A stretch of 64,000 nucleotides of DNA, from contig JBBHKE010000584.1 in assembly GCA_037447655.1 (NCBI GenBank), forward strand, positions 62,001 through 126,000, written 5' to 3'. Under the pieces are notes generated by a model. The model did not search any database. It worked only from the letters and a program-made list of their open reading frames with translations, and had not been told where the DNA came from. This document shows positions 38,166-50,630 of the stretch, piece by piece. The stretch's first letter is position 1, and each line of letters opens with the position of its first letter. This DNA comes from Zygnema cylindricum. Lineage: Eukaryota > Streptophyta > Zygnematophyceae > Zygnematales > Zygnemataceae. Both the position numbers and the translations under genes were made by a program.

Positions 38166-40778
38166 ATGAGTCTCCCAAACGACCGCCGCATCCACGCCCC
38201 TCCTACCTCCCCTTCCACTCCCTCTCCCTCCGCCCCAGCAGCTTCCTCCTTCTCCTGTCCCCGCACTCCCCATGAAGTCTTTCCTTTCACTCGCTCTCGA
38301 CAAAAAGAAAAACGAGACCTCTCTCCCCCTCCCTCCCCTCCTCCCTCTCCCCCCCGATTAGAAAACCCCCCCAAACCTCCAAACCTCCAAAATTCTCAAC
38401 GAGGTCAAAATATCAAAGAAACCCCAATACCCCAAAAGCTCCAAAAAACCCAAAGTTTCCCAAAACCCAAAAATTCCCCAAACCTTCCCGAATATCCAAA
38501 ACCCCAAAAACCTCAAAAAAACCAAAAAACCCAAAATAACCCAAATACCCAAAATAACCCAAAAACCAATTACTCTTTCAAACTCAAAAAACCCCAAAAA
38601 CTCCACATTTTGTCATCATCTCTAAAGAATTTCTCTTCTTTGTCACGTCACGACAATATAAAATTGCAAGAGTCCGCCCAAAATCACATTTTGGGAATTC
38701 CGTACATCAAAATTTCGGAGATTTACGAATTGGGGTGGCAACTGGGGGAAGGTACAACGGCAATTGTACGGAATTGCAGGAATTTCCGTACAGGAGAAAC
38801 GTTTGCATGTAAAACCCTGTCGAAGCGTTCCATGTGTTCTCGTTCCGCTATCGATTCCGTTAGACTGGAAGTTTGTGCTTTACAGGCGGTAAAAGGGCAT
38901 CCCAATGTGGTGGCTCTTTGGGACGTATTGGAGGATGAGGAGGTAGGGAGAGGGAAGGAAAGCGAGAGGGAGAGGGAGAGTTATTTCTTTTCTATGCTGA
39001 CGCTTCTCTCCTTGTGTTTCCTTTTTTGTGTTTATTTTCCCTCTCTTCCTTTTTTCTACCCCTCATTATTTTGACCACCTCTCTCCCCCTCTCTCCCTCT
39101 CCCTCTCCCTCTCCTGTTTTTTTTCCCTCCTTCGATCGGCTCTCTGCTAGACTTATCTCTCCAGATTTTTCAGCTTGTCTTTTTCAAAAAATGCCGTCTT
39201 TTTGTAACACTTTTCTCTCTTTTCCTCGATCTCTCCATTTCTATCCGCCTCCCTCTTCCCATCCACTCTTTCTCCCCCTCTCTCTTCTCTCTTCTCTCCT
39301 TGCCCTTCCACTCCCCCCTCTTCTCTCCCTGACCTTCCACTCCTCCTCCTCCACCTCTCTCTCCTCTCCCTGCCCTTCCAGGATGTGCACATTATTATGG
39401 AAATCTGTGACGGAGGTGACCTATTCGATCGTATCAAGCAACGGAAAAAATATTCGGAACGGAATACGGCGCTGATTTGTTCTTCCCTCCTTTCCGTTTT
39501 ACGGCATTGCCATGGAAAGGGCATCATGCACCGCGACGTCAAACCGGAGAATGTTATGCTGACGTCATGGGAGTCCGATGTGGACATCAAGTTGGTGGAT
39601 TTCGGGCAGGCGACTTTTTTTGCTCCGGGGAAAGATTTGACGAAACCGGTTGGATCGAAGTAAGTTTTTTCAATTTTTTGGTTTTTTTGTTGTTTTGTTG
39701 TTTTGTTGTTTTGTTATTTTGTGAAGTCGACAATTGCTATTGTTGTTATTGGTAATTAAGATTTGAAGGGAAGATTTGACACCCCCGCAATTCGCCGATA
39801 TACTCACGATTTGACGATATACTCTAAGGAGATGAGCGATATGGTTGCGATTCGCCTATGTACTTCCAGGACAGGAGCAAAATGCCAAAATGTAATGTGA
39901 TTGGCTTAAAACGTCACTCAGGAGTTTGGAAGCGTGCAAAAGCGGATCTTCTCCCAACGTCCAAAATATGTGATGTATCCCAAATCGGAAAATGAGAATC
40001 GGACGGCCCAGATCCCTCGTTCAACCCTCGTTCACCTCGTTCAACCCTCGTTCAAAATATCCCAAGAAGTGGTTATTGTCCAAAACGCCGTCAATGTTGA
40101 ACAGGTGACGAAAACAATGACGGAATGAGCTGACGGTCGTCCGGCTGGCCGTCACAGCCGTCATAAAATACCTTTAGAAGAAGTGACAGTCTGGAATTTG
40201 CGACGGACAGTCTGAAATTTCCTGCCCGAAGCAAAAATTTACCCTGTCCGCATCCTTTCCCCTATATATAGAGAGAGATATTTTATATGTATGTGTGTGT
40301 GTGTATGAGTGTGTATGTTATTTACTATTTGTTATTACATTGGTATATCTATAATGTAACGTATACATAAGTAACGTCAATAATGTATATCTAAATTCGA
40401 CACTATATGCGTATGACTTTATTAGTTTGTTATTTTTAAACATTTCTTTGCCGTTTTCAAAGCGCGCCAAAATCTCACCGGTAACTTTTTTTTTTTTTAG
40501 GTATTACGTGGCGCCGGAAGTTTTGGACTGTAGTTACGGCCCGGAAGCCGATATTTGGAGTTTGGGCGTGACATTGTACGTCCTTTTGTGCGGAAGACGC
40601 CCCTTTTTGGCCAAAACGGATATGGAATTGTACCGGAAAATCAGGGAAGGAATAATTGATTTAGAACACGGGCAGTGGAAAAATATTTCTGAAAACGCGA
40701 AACATTTGCTGAGTCGGATGCTTTGTCGGGACCCGAAAAAACGGATAACGGCTGAGGAAGCACAAGGTAATTTTATGC

Positions 40779-40811
<33 letters not shown>

Positions 40812-41068
40812 CGTTTTTTTTTTTTGTTTTTTTTTTTTTTTAATTTCTTGAATGAAGATTTTCTGCAGTTTGAGGTTTTCTGCTTATTTTTTTTTTCCTT
40901 GTCATTTTCGATAATGTTTGAATTTTTGAAACTAAGGTAAGCGCTGAAAACGAAATAAAATAACCAAAGTTTTTTTTTTCTACAGCAATGGATTCCTTCG
41001 CTCCCTCCCCCGCCCCTTCTTTCTCCGTCCTCAAACCTCCCCATTTGACTTTGGTTACTCAAAAATAA
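38166..41068 (+). CDS. CDPK/CAMK-like Ser/Thr protein kinase, 4 exons
   Basis: It would phosphorylate Ser/Thr residues, with activation-segment sequence closest to calcium-dependent protein kinases. Exons are 38166-38942, 39382-39659, 40501-40766 and probably 40986-41068; introns are GT-AG and phases agree. Residues 1-180 are low complexity, with Pro-Lys-Asn-Gln repeats of the PKPQKPQKNQ kind. The kinase domain starts near residue 187: glycine loop LGEGTTAIV, ATP lysine K216 (FACKTLSKR), E235, catalytic HRDVKPEN (D311), DFG at 332-334 and YYVAPEVL at 353. All catalytic residues are present. After RITAEEAQ the last exon gives a 26-residue tail with no EF-hands or calmodulin-binding helix, and the C-lobe end (usually H-P-W) is missing. 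Exon 4 is therefore the weakest part. The ATG at 38166 was chosen because upstream sequence is a CT repeat. Confidence 0.9.
39020..39375. repeat. CT-rich tract in kinase intron 1
   Basis: Pyrimidine-rich sequence with CTCTCCCT runs occupies most of the first intron up to the acceptor CCCTTCCAG. Confidence 0.85.
40775..40842. repeat. Poly-T tract in kinase intron 3
   Basis: About 65 bp of T interrupted by two G and one C, directly after the 5' splice site at 40767. Confidence 0.95.
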
Positions 41069-41099
41069 ACGAGATTTCACATGGCCTATTCCCTGATTG

Positions 41100-41579
41100 A
41101 TTTCCCCCTCCATTGATGCCCGACCGCCTGATTTTCCGATCGATGCACTATTCCCGGAACCTTCGGAAATCGTTTCTTCCAGTACAAATTTTTCTTTCGA
41201 AGAAGAATTTTCTCGTGTTCCCTCTTTCTCTCCCACTTCCATTGAAATTTTTAATCCTAAAAACAATAATAATAATTTTCAAGACAACGTCGATTATTCG
41301 TCGTCCTCCGGACATTCGACCAGTTTTTTTGGAATCGGAAAAAATCGTTTACCGTTTTTTAATGTGGATGTTAATACGAATGTGAATTCGAGTACGGATC
41401 CTCATTCTCTTTGTTTGGCAAAATGTGCGCTTCGTACTTTTTCCTCTGAAAAAATCGGAAAAAAAAACGTCGGATGTTTTTCGTCTCCATCACATATCCG
41501 ACTTTCTATTTGTCAAAATTTCGAATCGGAAAAACCGAATTCCCATGGATGTTGTCTTTTTGATGACAAATCAAGATGA
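41100..41579 (+). CDS. Unrecognised open stretch after the kinase, possible C-terminal exon
   Basis: A 160-codon stretch without stops, rich in Ser, Asn, Phe and Pro (for example FNPKNNNNNFQDN), starts right after a TGA and has no ATG start of its own. TTTCTTCCAG at about 41182 could be a 3' splice site joining it to the kinase. In another frame a GT-AGT donor (FG then GTAAGTGAGG) near 41604 suggests a further exon. No domain was recognised. Confidence 0.3.
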   Translation: MSPSIDARPPDFPIDALFPEPSEIVSSSTNFSFEEEFSRVPSFSPTSIEIFNPKNNNNNFQDNVDYSSSSGHSTSFFGIGKNRLPFFNVDVNTNVNSSTDPHSLCLAKCALRTFSSEKIGKKNVGCFSSPSHIRLSICQNFESEKPNSHGCCLFDDKSR

Positions 41580-41999
41580 GACACGTGTCACTGCTGCTGC
41601 ATTTGGTAAGTGAGGGAGAAGTGGAGGGGGAGGGAGGGGTTGGGAAGGAGGAGGGGGAGAGAGAGGGGGAAATTTTGTCACGATTTTACTGTTATTTTTT
41701 TCTGTTATTATTCTACAATTACTTTCCATTAAAAAGCTGTTTGGGCGCTTTATGCAGAATAATTGCGGGAGCTTCAAGGGGGGAATCATAGAAATCATTG
41801 CTGGTTTAACAAACCAAATGGGAATTATGCTCAAAGTTAGTCATTTTTTTTTTTGTAGTTTTTTGTTACATAACATGACATATTGTCAAACATATGAGGC
41901 ATTTTTGTTCCGTAAAGGAGCACAGAACCAAAATAACGCCCGAGTTCCATTTCATGATGGGAAATATTTTTTTGAACGAGTTACAAGAGGAATGAAATA

Positions 42000-43170
42000 A
42001 AGCCTTTTCAATTGAAGATTGGATCGCTAATGTAGGTTGTTATACCTTTTAGGGCATTATTGTAATTTTTTATTTCAGTTTAGATTCGATTAGGCACCCA
42101 ATTTTTTTTGTCGATTTCCATGAAAGATAGAGAAGAAATGCAAACATTTAGGGAGAGGGAAAGGGAGATGGAGAGGGGATATAGATTAATTTCCACTTTT
42201 GCTTATCATTATCGAGAAGCAATGTTGACATTAGTTCGATTCAACAAATATTCATTTATTTTCCATTCTTTTATTTTTTGTTATTTTAGTAATAAAATGT
42301 GGAAAACCTGTATGCCCGCTGCTGCAATAAGTATTAATTTATTTTTGTTCCCATGATGGCAAGCACTCCTTTGCTTTTGTAATGCTTTGATTCTTTTCAA
42401 TGTATTATAGTTATGATCTCGGTTTAGGAATGTAAATTAATACTGAATATTGACAGGATGAGTTTTTCTTTTGCTATGATTTTTTGATCATGTGCATGAT
42501 TATGATAGTGGTAACATTTTTATTGACTTCGATGGTTATTACTACTATTTTGCTTAATGTTATAGCCATTGTTATTATGATGTTTGTTATTGTTTTCTGA
42601 CTTTACTTTAACTGTGCTTGTTGTCTATATTTCCAATAGATGTCAATCTATCTCGCATCTCGTGTGCTATATTTTATGGTTCACACATACTTAGGAATGC
42701 TCAGATTCATTGGGGGGTGTGTTTGGGTCAAACAAAATCATAAGATCGCCACCCAATAAAAGTGCACAGCAATAAAATGATTCATTAGTGGAATCACAAT
42801 ATGTAAACCACTTGTATACACCATTGTATTACAAAAGCATTCGTCCAATATCCATATGTTAGTCAAAGTCTTTTCTTACAACACTCATAAGAATTTCTCT
42901 CTTAGAAATCCGCTACAAAGACAAGATTTCCTACACAATTACTCATTCACAAACTGTATAAGGCCTAGCCGCCAAACAAGGCGATCTCCACTACTCTCTA
43001 CAAACACTCAAACACGAACACGTAACAATGAAACGGACACCTCAACACTAAAGACAAAATTCCACTGGAACGTAATTTTGCGATGGACCAAAGACAAAGT
43101 CCCAAGTACTCCACACATAACAAACCACACTACATAAAAAACAACATAATGACGAGACCTCGGCAGATCA
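42000..43170. other. No recognised gene
   Basis: AT-rich sequence with one short GA run near 42150. No repeat unit or coding signal was found. Confidence 0.45.
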
Positions 43171-43199
43171 GCCAATTCCCACATTGTACCCTCACATTC

Positions 43200-44970
43200 C
43201 CTCTCATTGTTGCCTCCGTTTGCCTCTCTATATCTTTGTTTGCCTTAGTTTGCCACCTTTTGCCTCCGTTTGTTTAGGTTTGCCTCTGTTGCTTTCGTTT
43301 GCCTCCATTTACCTCTGTTTGCCTCTGTTCGCCTTTGATTGCCTTTGTTTCCCTCTGTTTGACTTAGCCTCCGTTTGCCTCCATTTCCCTCCGCTTGCCC
43401 CGTTTACATACCTTTGCCTCCGTTTGTCTCCGTTTGCCTCTCTTTACTTTTGGTTGCCTCTGTTTGCCACCGCATACCTTCTGTTGCCTCCACTTGCCTC
43501 TGCTTACCTCCGTTTACCTCCATTTGACTGCGGTTTCCTACGTTTGCCTCCGTTGGCTCCCGTTTGCTTCCCTTTAATTTCCATTTGCCACCATTTGCCC
43601 TTGTTTACATTTGCTTGTTAAGATTCGTAGAATCGACGGATAAAATGGACGATCCCAATAAAGGGAATGATGAGCTGGATAGGATTTAAACCTAGGACCC
43701 TTCACTTTAGCTGTGAATGCACTAACCACTATGCCTCCATCTCAGATTTTGAGGATGGCGGGTCCATTTTATTAGGTATTAATGTGGATTTGACCACTAA
43801 TCCGGGTGTCGATCGGCACGTTTCACGTACGTCAACATTGCTTTCCTCTGTTTTTTTCCGTTTGCCTTTGTTTACCTCTATTTGCCTTATTCCACCTCCT
43901 TTTGTCTCTTTTTGCTTCCCTTTGCATAAATGCCTCTTTAGGCCTCCTAATGGCTCTGTTTGCCTCTTTTTGCCTCCGATTATCACGGTTTGCCTCCATT
44001 TATCTCTATTTGCCTCCGTTTGCCTATGTTTGCCCTCGTTTCCTTTCATTTGCCTTCCTTTGACTTTGTTTGTCCAGGCTTACTTCACGTTTGCCTCCTT
44101 TTGCCTACCGCTTGCCTCTTTTTGCCTCAGTTCCCTTTTACTCCATTTGTCTCTATTTGCCTCCATTTGCGTTTATTTACTTCTTTTTCCTCCCTTAAAT
44201 TTCGTCTTTTGAGTGATTCTAGTTTCTTTCATTTGCCTCCATTGGGCTTTGTTTGGCTTTTTTTGCCTCCGTGTGGCTTTCTTATGTTTCCTCTGTTTAT
44301 ACCCGTGTGAATTTGTTTGCCTCCATTAACATTCATTTGTTGTTGTTTTCCTCCGTCGACCTTATTTTCTTCCATCTTCTTTTGTTTGCCTGCAAATACT
44401 TGTGATTGTTTGTGTTCGCCTCTCTTCCTCTCTCTTTGCTCCCTTTGGTATTCTTTTGTCTCCCTTTGTCATTGTTTGCCCATGTTTGTCTACGTTTACC
44501 TCCTTTGGTCTCCGTTTGAGTGTGTTTCCTCTGTTTGTCTCCATTTGACTTTGTTTAACAGTATTTGCCTTCTATTCACTCTTTTTGACTCGGTTTGCCT
44601 CTCTTTTGTCTCCCTTGTTCATTCATTTGCCGTTGTGTTCCTTTGTTTGGTTACGTTTGCATCGATTTAAATCTGTTTGTATCCGTTTGTTTTGGCTTGC
44701 TTCTATTTTTAATCCGTTTTCCTTTGTTTACCTTCATTTTTCTTACGTTGAGCTCCTTTTGTCTCCATTTACCTCTGTTTGCCTGTGTTTATCTTTATTT
44801 TCCATCATTTGCCACCGTTTGGCTATATTTGCCTCCAATTGCCCCCGTTTACCGACGTTTACTTTCATTGTATTTTCAATCCTCTCTACTTGTTTTCGAT
44901 TGCACCCCTTTCCCTCCCTTTGCCTATATTTGCCTATGATTACCTCTATATGCCCCCTATTGACCTTGCT
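43200..44970. repeat. TTTGCCTC minisatellite, about 11-bp unit
   Basis: Well over 100 degenerate units of the type TTTGCCTCCGT, with CATTTG, CTATTTG and TCTGTTTG variants. It is interrupted at about 43620-43830 by a tRNA-like insertion. Open frames of the LPPFASVC type through it are translations of the repeat. Confidence 0.93.
43672..43743 (-). other. tRNA-derived sequence (SINE-like head)
   Basis: On the minus strand 72 nt fold as a damaged tRNA. The acceptor stem pairs 6 of 7 (GAGATGG with CCAGCTC). The A-box region is GGCATAGTGGTTAGTG, the anticodon stem CATTC/AAGTG, and the T-arm loop TTTAAAT is in a GGTTTAAATCC B box. It shares acceptor and anticodon-arm text with 61672-61741. It lies inside the minisatellite. 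Confidence 0.55.
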
Positions 44971-45034
44971 TCCTGTTGAGGATCGGCAATATTCTACGTA
45001 TCGCATGGGCGCCAAAGTGATTTTTTTAGAAAAT

Positions 45035-45106
45035 GGCCAAGCCGGGGATCAAATCCGGAACCTTGTGTTAGCCGTACATGAATTCTACCAAATGAGCTAC
45101 CCGGCC
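45035..45106 (-). other. tRNA-like sequence, pseudogene or SINE head
   Basis: 72 nt on the minus strand with a fully paired acceptor stem (GGCCGGG with CTTGGCC, two G-U pairs), A box TAGCTCATTTGGTAG and B box GGATTTGATCC. The anticodon arm (around CGGCTAACAC) does not pair well, so the anticodon cannot be called. Confidence 0.55.
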
Positions 45107-45745
45107 GATGTGCATACAAGCGCGTGAAATTGAATTTACAACAATGAACGGCGTGTTGAAAAAGAAAAGATAATTTCTACATTTCTACTTCTGTCAGTCT
45201 GTGTATGGGTGTCTTAAGCCACTAAAGACTGAAGTTAGCCATGGTTTCCTTAGACAGACATAACAAGGGAGCAGGAAGAACAGTCCCTTGCAAAAGGTAG
45301 GTGACCACACAAGGATTTCATCCTAAGTCCTTCGGGATGACCGCCATACAGAATAGTCGTCCAGCGTATCCATTTGGTCTTGATAAAGCGTTACACACAT
45401 GGGGTACGATACGCATTTAAAGACGTACTGCTGGATATGTTCCATTTAACGGATTATGGAACAGACAGTACATGGGATCACCGCATGCGCACGAAATTAA
45501 CGGGACGCACGAAATGAACAAAACAACATTTATTTGAACGGCCAGAATTAAATGTTGGTTTCAGATCATACGGCGCACATTGGAGCCAACATTTGGCAGT
45601 TTATGGAGGAAACATCATCAGATGACATGTGGCAAGATATCATTGGATAGCAGAAATTACGGAGAAAGGAACCACGGCTCAAAAGCTGACAAGAGTCAGC
45701 GGGACAGCCATGCCGTACTATGGCCGAACAAAAGAAGTACAGCGG

Positions 45746-45940
45746 CATCTGTACCTTCTTATACTATACGGTCATTTGATTGTTTAGGTACGACAGTAGT
45801 AATTTGATTGAAGCATCTGTACCTTCTTATACTGTACAGTCATTTGATTGTTTAGGTACGACAGTAGTAATTTGATTGAATGTACATTTGATTGTTTAGG
45901 TACGACAGTAGTAATTTGATTGAATAGGTACGACAGTAGT
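45746..45940. repeat. Tandem repeat around GTACGACAGTAGTAATTTG
   Basis: CATCTGTACCTTCTTATACT followed by CATTTGATTGTTTAGG and TACGACAGTAGTAATTTGAT occurs twice. A shortened third unit and a fourth fragment follow. Confidence 0.85.
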
Positions 45941-46505
45941 CGGTGGTTTAGAGAGGGACTCAGGATGTAGGACTTGATGTAGGACTTAGAAAGTTTTTGG
46001 GGGTGCCTCTCTTTGAGAGTGCTTTGTATAAATAGGCCATTGTGTGGACACTCGTGTAGGGGATCAGTGTGGATTGGTTCAATTACGAACCTTTCTTTTG
46101 AGCATTTGCATTTTCTCTGTTTTCCTTGCATGCTATCTGGCCGTGAGTGGCCTTGAGGTTTTTGTCTATCTATTTGGAGTGAAATTTTTTCCTAGATCTT
46201 GCCATAGGTGGTACTGTATAGACGCTTTACTATCTGTGCTGCTGTACATCTGCATCGTAAGGTGCCTGGATAGCTCTCTGTAGCTCTCTGTTTGTTTTTA
46301 TAGATCTGGCCTTTCGGCCTTGCCCCATTGCATTGTTTGCAGGGTAGAGGTTTTGGTATTTCGACCTTTTTCTAGATCTGACCATTGGGTCCAACTAGAG
46401 ACTTTGTGTGTTGACTTGTCTTGTGTGGATTGGTCTGTCATTTGACGCTCCTCCGTTAGGCCGTCCCAAAATTTCTGGTCATAATCGAAGGTTTTCTCTT
46501 CGTTT

Positions 46506-49135
46506 ATGCCCACGGATTCAGATAACTTACCTTATCAATCCGAATCTACCCGCGGCGGGACAGTTTTCCGTCCACCGCAGTCAGATCTTTCTAGTTTCAC
46601 TGAGTCTACAGACGCACTAGTTTCGGTTGTGGCCCCTAGATCTCCGTCATTTTGGTCAGTATTGACCACAGTCTCATCATTATCCTCGGTTTCTTCTAGG
46701 TCATACCTAGATAGAACCGAAGAAGACTTTTCGGAGGAAATCTTTTTCCATCCTCTCACATTTCAGTTTCCGGTTAGTCCAAATTTGACACGACCGGTTC
46801 ATTCATCCTTTGATGACATGGCTTCCTCCTCGGAAGGGTTTATGGGGAGGATGCAATTTTGCTTCTCTTGTTTGAAGGACACTATGTCATTGTCTCATTT
46901 CCGTATGCTTTATGACACGGAAATAAGGGACTTAGCTTTCCGATATCAAGATTGGTTCGACCTTAGGGTTGCTTTCTCTCTCCACGGCCGATACCTTGGA
47001 GGTTTGGCTCTCACCTTATACACACAAAAGTATGAGAGTATCTATCAGATGACGGAACACTCTCCACCCTTCGCAGGACTCCAGCTCTTTCTGACCAAGT
47101 AGAAATTCCTTACTAGGCCGCTATTACGGTAGTATTCGACGTTAATGGGGATGAGCTATATCCAGCCATCCCTGAAACTCCTCCGCATTATGCTATGGCT
47201 GCCCGTGGGGCGGTTCCAGCTAGACCGAGAGGATTAATTCTTTTACGTGACCCGCTATTAGTCATGTTGGATCTACTTCAAGAAGAATATTGGATGTAGA
47301 ATCTAGATCACGTTAAGGAGTTCATGAATTGGAAACGCAAGTCGGGTGAGACGCCGATGCAGAGGTTGTCCAAAAATTTGTGGGACAGTTTCCTCCTCAA
47401 TCAATAATATTTATTCAGAATCATCTCAGTCAAACATACGAACTCAAATTTACCTTTGAGTTAGCGGTTGAATACGCGGTGAAGTATGAAATGCAATCAT
47501 CTTGGTGGGATGCACACGAAAAGCCCGATTCTCAATGGGAAGTGTTTGACCAATCTCCACCACCTCCGAGGAACCCATGGCCTCCTAATAGGCCTCCAAA
47601 GACGCCCGCCAGGGGAAACCCGCCAATTAATTTTGGAGACCGATTGTGTTTGCGCTATTGAAACACAAGGCATGATGCCCGCATGTGCCCTGATAAGTCG
47701 GCCAAATGCACCCATTGCCAACAGAAGGGACATTAGGAGTCGACCACATACACCCATTGCCAGCAGAAGGGACATTAGGTCCACCGCTAGCATGTTAAAG
47801 ACCCCAACTTCTCGTATAAGAATCAGATTCAGAATACGGGAATTCTTGCCCATTCGGCAAAGCCGGTCACTCCTACGGAAACCAAAAAAGAGGCTACTCC
47901 CCCTAAAATCTCTCGACGAGAGATGGAAAACGCCCAGTTGCAAGTCATGATGGCCTCTATGATGAAAGAGCAATTTGCTGCCTTCATGGCCGAAATGAAA
48001 CCCCAATTCACGGGATGGCAAGGACAGTCATCCACATGCCATCGTTGGCCGGCCGAATCCTCCGAGATTCTACCGTCCAACAACAAGCAACTATTTTCGA
48101 TAAGGGCTCGCCTGATCACAATCGGGACGGTAAATTACAGAATTCCCGAATTCCACTTTCGTTCGAGAAAGAATCTCTCTCTTCTTTACCAAACAAGGCT
48201 TCCCCCATTCTGGCTAAAGCACTCACCATCCTTGATAGCACCATTCATGATGCGCATCGAGTCAAAGAACGGCTAAGTATCCTGTGTGCCATGATGGATG
48301 ACGTTAAAGCCTCTCCTCTTGTTAATGAGGTTCCCAAAGCCTCTCCCCTAGTTAACGAAGTCGCTACATCCGCCGCTTTGAGGGCGTTGCAGTTGAAACG
48401 TAGTCTTTCGGTTATTCAGCCGGTTACTGCGGAAGAGGGTCGTAACCTTAACCCTCATATCAGTTTCTTCGACAAATCTCAAAATTCCTTCTCTGATAAT
48501 GGTGTTGCTCTTTCTCTTCCTCTCATGGACACCGCAACCAAACCCGTGATCCTTGGATCCGGATTAGCGCTCAAGCTTGGTCTGACCGTAGACAAGCTCC
48601 AAGCCACGGCTACACGGCTTCTCCCTTCAGCCGGTACTACACAGCCGGTGCTTGGAATCACCAAGGACCCGCTCGTCTTCTGATTCCAAAACACAACTGA
48701 GAGCGAGTCCATGGAAATTTTTGTCCGAGCATTGGTCACTAAATGCGATGAATACGAATGCTTAGTGGGACAACATGTTATCTTTCAAATCGGTGGAGGA
48801 GTAGATATGCATGATCAAACCTTCTACACCGTCCCTCTAACTTCCCGGAATGAGAATCTACCTTCATATTGTCTTTGCCCGCAAACTGTTGCCCACTATG
48901 GCGCATTTGGCTTCCGCTCTCCTTGCATTATCCAGTGTTGACCTTAGGGACGACGATTTCGACTCTCTTTTCCAAGAAAAGATCTTACCAGACACCCCAT
49001 CATTGCTAGATATTTTTAGTGAGCCTGGTCTTCTCCTTGACTCGCGTCATCTCTTAGATACTTTCGACACTAATGTCTCTCCACACATTCTCCATGCGAT
49101 GGACATCGATACTAACAGGATGTTGAGTGTTTAGA
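46506..49135 (+). pseudogene. LTR-retrotransposon gag-pro relic (probably Ty3/gypsy-like)
   Basis: A frame from 46506 (MPTDSDNLPYQ) runs 198 codons, then continues in shifted frames. These contain a gag-like segment (LLQEEYWM, GETPMQRLSKNLW), a zinc-knuckle region near 47647-47755 and a protease-like LPLMDTATKPVILGSGLALKLGL near 48520, where DTA stands for the usual DTG or DSG. No reverse transcriptase or integrase was found downstream and no LTR pair could be assigned. The superfamily is inferred from gag-pro layout only. Confidence 0.65.
47647..47755 (+). other. Damaged, duplicated zinc-knuckle region in the gag relic
   Basis: The first knuckle reads CLRY-X4-HDARMC, so CX2CX4HX4C with the second Cys changed to Tyr and a stop inside. 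Two copies of THCQQKGH follow, 42 bp apart, from a tandem duplication. Confidence 0.65.
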
Positions 49136-49301
49136 GTTTGTATATGGGTAGAATTGGGTGATCAAGGATTCAACGTGGAGTGCCTCGCCCCTCCATTATC
49201 TTTAAACCCAACCACCCATTGTTGCCGCCATGGCTGTCCCATTCTCCCGGTTGTGTCGGCCTGCTCCTCTTCAGGCTAAGGAGCAGGTGGGGGGGGATTA
49301 T

Positions 49302-49490
49302 AGTGTCCATCTCACCACAAGGGAGTATTCTTTCTTTTTCCTTATATCATATTCACATTTATTCTTTTGCACGATGTATATTTATTCTTCCCTTTTCATT
49401 CACTTTTCGTTTGTATATATGGTTGTGAGCATGACTTGGCTAGTTAGGATGCATAGTTCACCTTGCTTCTCACTTATGCACAACAGGTGT
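49302..49490. repeat. Direct repeat, first copy (about 190 bp)
   Basis: TCCATCTCACCACAAGGGAG to CTCACTTATGCAC is repeated at 50631-50815 with about 95% identity. The segment between is about 1.1 kb and has no recognised coding sequence. Confidence 0.85.
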
Positions 49491-50630
49491 CACGCCGCAT
49501 CGTATCGCTTGCCATCATGTATGATTTTTGGCTGGCACGCGCGATATTTGACGCGCGCGCACGATATTATGCATGCATGCACGAATTCCGCACGCACGCA
49601 TGCTTTGTAGTTGCACGCTTGAGTTTCGTAGTTTCATTAGTATCATATCGTTGATTCACTTATTTGTGGCGTGTACGCGATTCGCGTGCACGTTTCGTTT
49701 GGATATATACTAATTTCCTGCGATATGTTTCATTTCGTGCGTAGGTATGTGATTTCGACAGTATGGAGGCGAAATATCATTGGGTGACGTAGCGCGATTT
49801 CCGAGAGTATTTCATGCGATATGTTTTGTTTCGTGCGTATGCAAGCGATTTTGGATTTTAGACGCGGAGTACCGTTTGGAGGCGAATCGCGATTTCCGGG
49901 CGACGCTTCGATACACCTTATATATTTAAGTCACGAACCCATGTAGGTTCGTGCGTACATGTAGTTAGGGAGGGTTTTTACCCTCGGACAATGGGCTTTG
50001 TTGGGTGTACGGCAGACGATGTTGGCTGCCTATTAGCCAACATCTTAATTAGTTTCATGCATGTAAAGTAGGCTAGACGTAGGCTAGTTTCGCTTTGGCC
50101 TAGGGTAGCTCCTACTTAGGCTAATTCTCAGACTTAGAGAATTTTAGTTTTTGGACAAAAACATTTTCTTGGCGACTGAGCTTCTCTCTTGCTCTCTCTC
50201 ACCGATTTCTCACGTTTTTCTCTCTTATTGCTAGCTCGCTGTAGAGGCTAGATAGACTAAGACTATTCCTTGTTGTATTTTTGCCCACGCTTTTTAATCC
50301 ACATGGCTCAAAGCTAAGTCTGGAAGGTTTCCCTCCAACTTGTGTTATTTTTTGGGAAGTGGTGGAGTGAAGTTCGTGTGGAGAGGCATCCAGATCCAGA
50401 TCTGGCTGCGCCTTCTACGGGCAGCGGAACGGTTTGGAGTGTTTCTGTTTGTTTTGCTTGTATTTCGGTTTGGAGTGGGAAAGTGCATTTTGGCCGGATT
50501 TTGGGAATTTTCCTTGTTTGGTTGAAATTGTTCATTAGCTTTGCTGCCTCTTTGAGATAACTCTTGTAGAGAATACGATAGAGACCCGAGAGCCTAGTGG
50601 CTACCTCGTGGCTTAGTATTGATTATTGGG

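Noticed and set aside
43184-45127. Several open frames with LPPFASVCL-type repeats that resemble membrane proteins
   Set aside because: All are translations of the TTTGCCTC minisatellite in different frames.
45250-45370. Another tRNA-like sequence with a GGATGAAATCC B box
   Set aside because: No acceptor stem or A box could be found.
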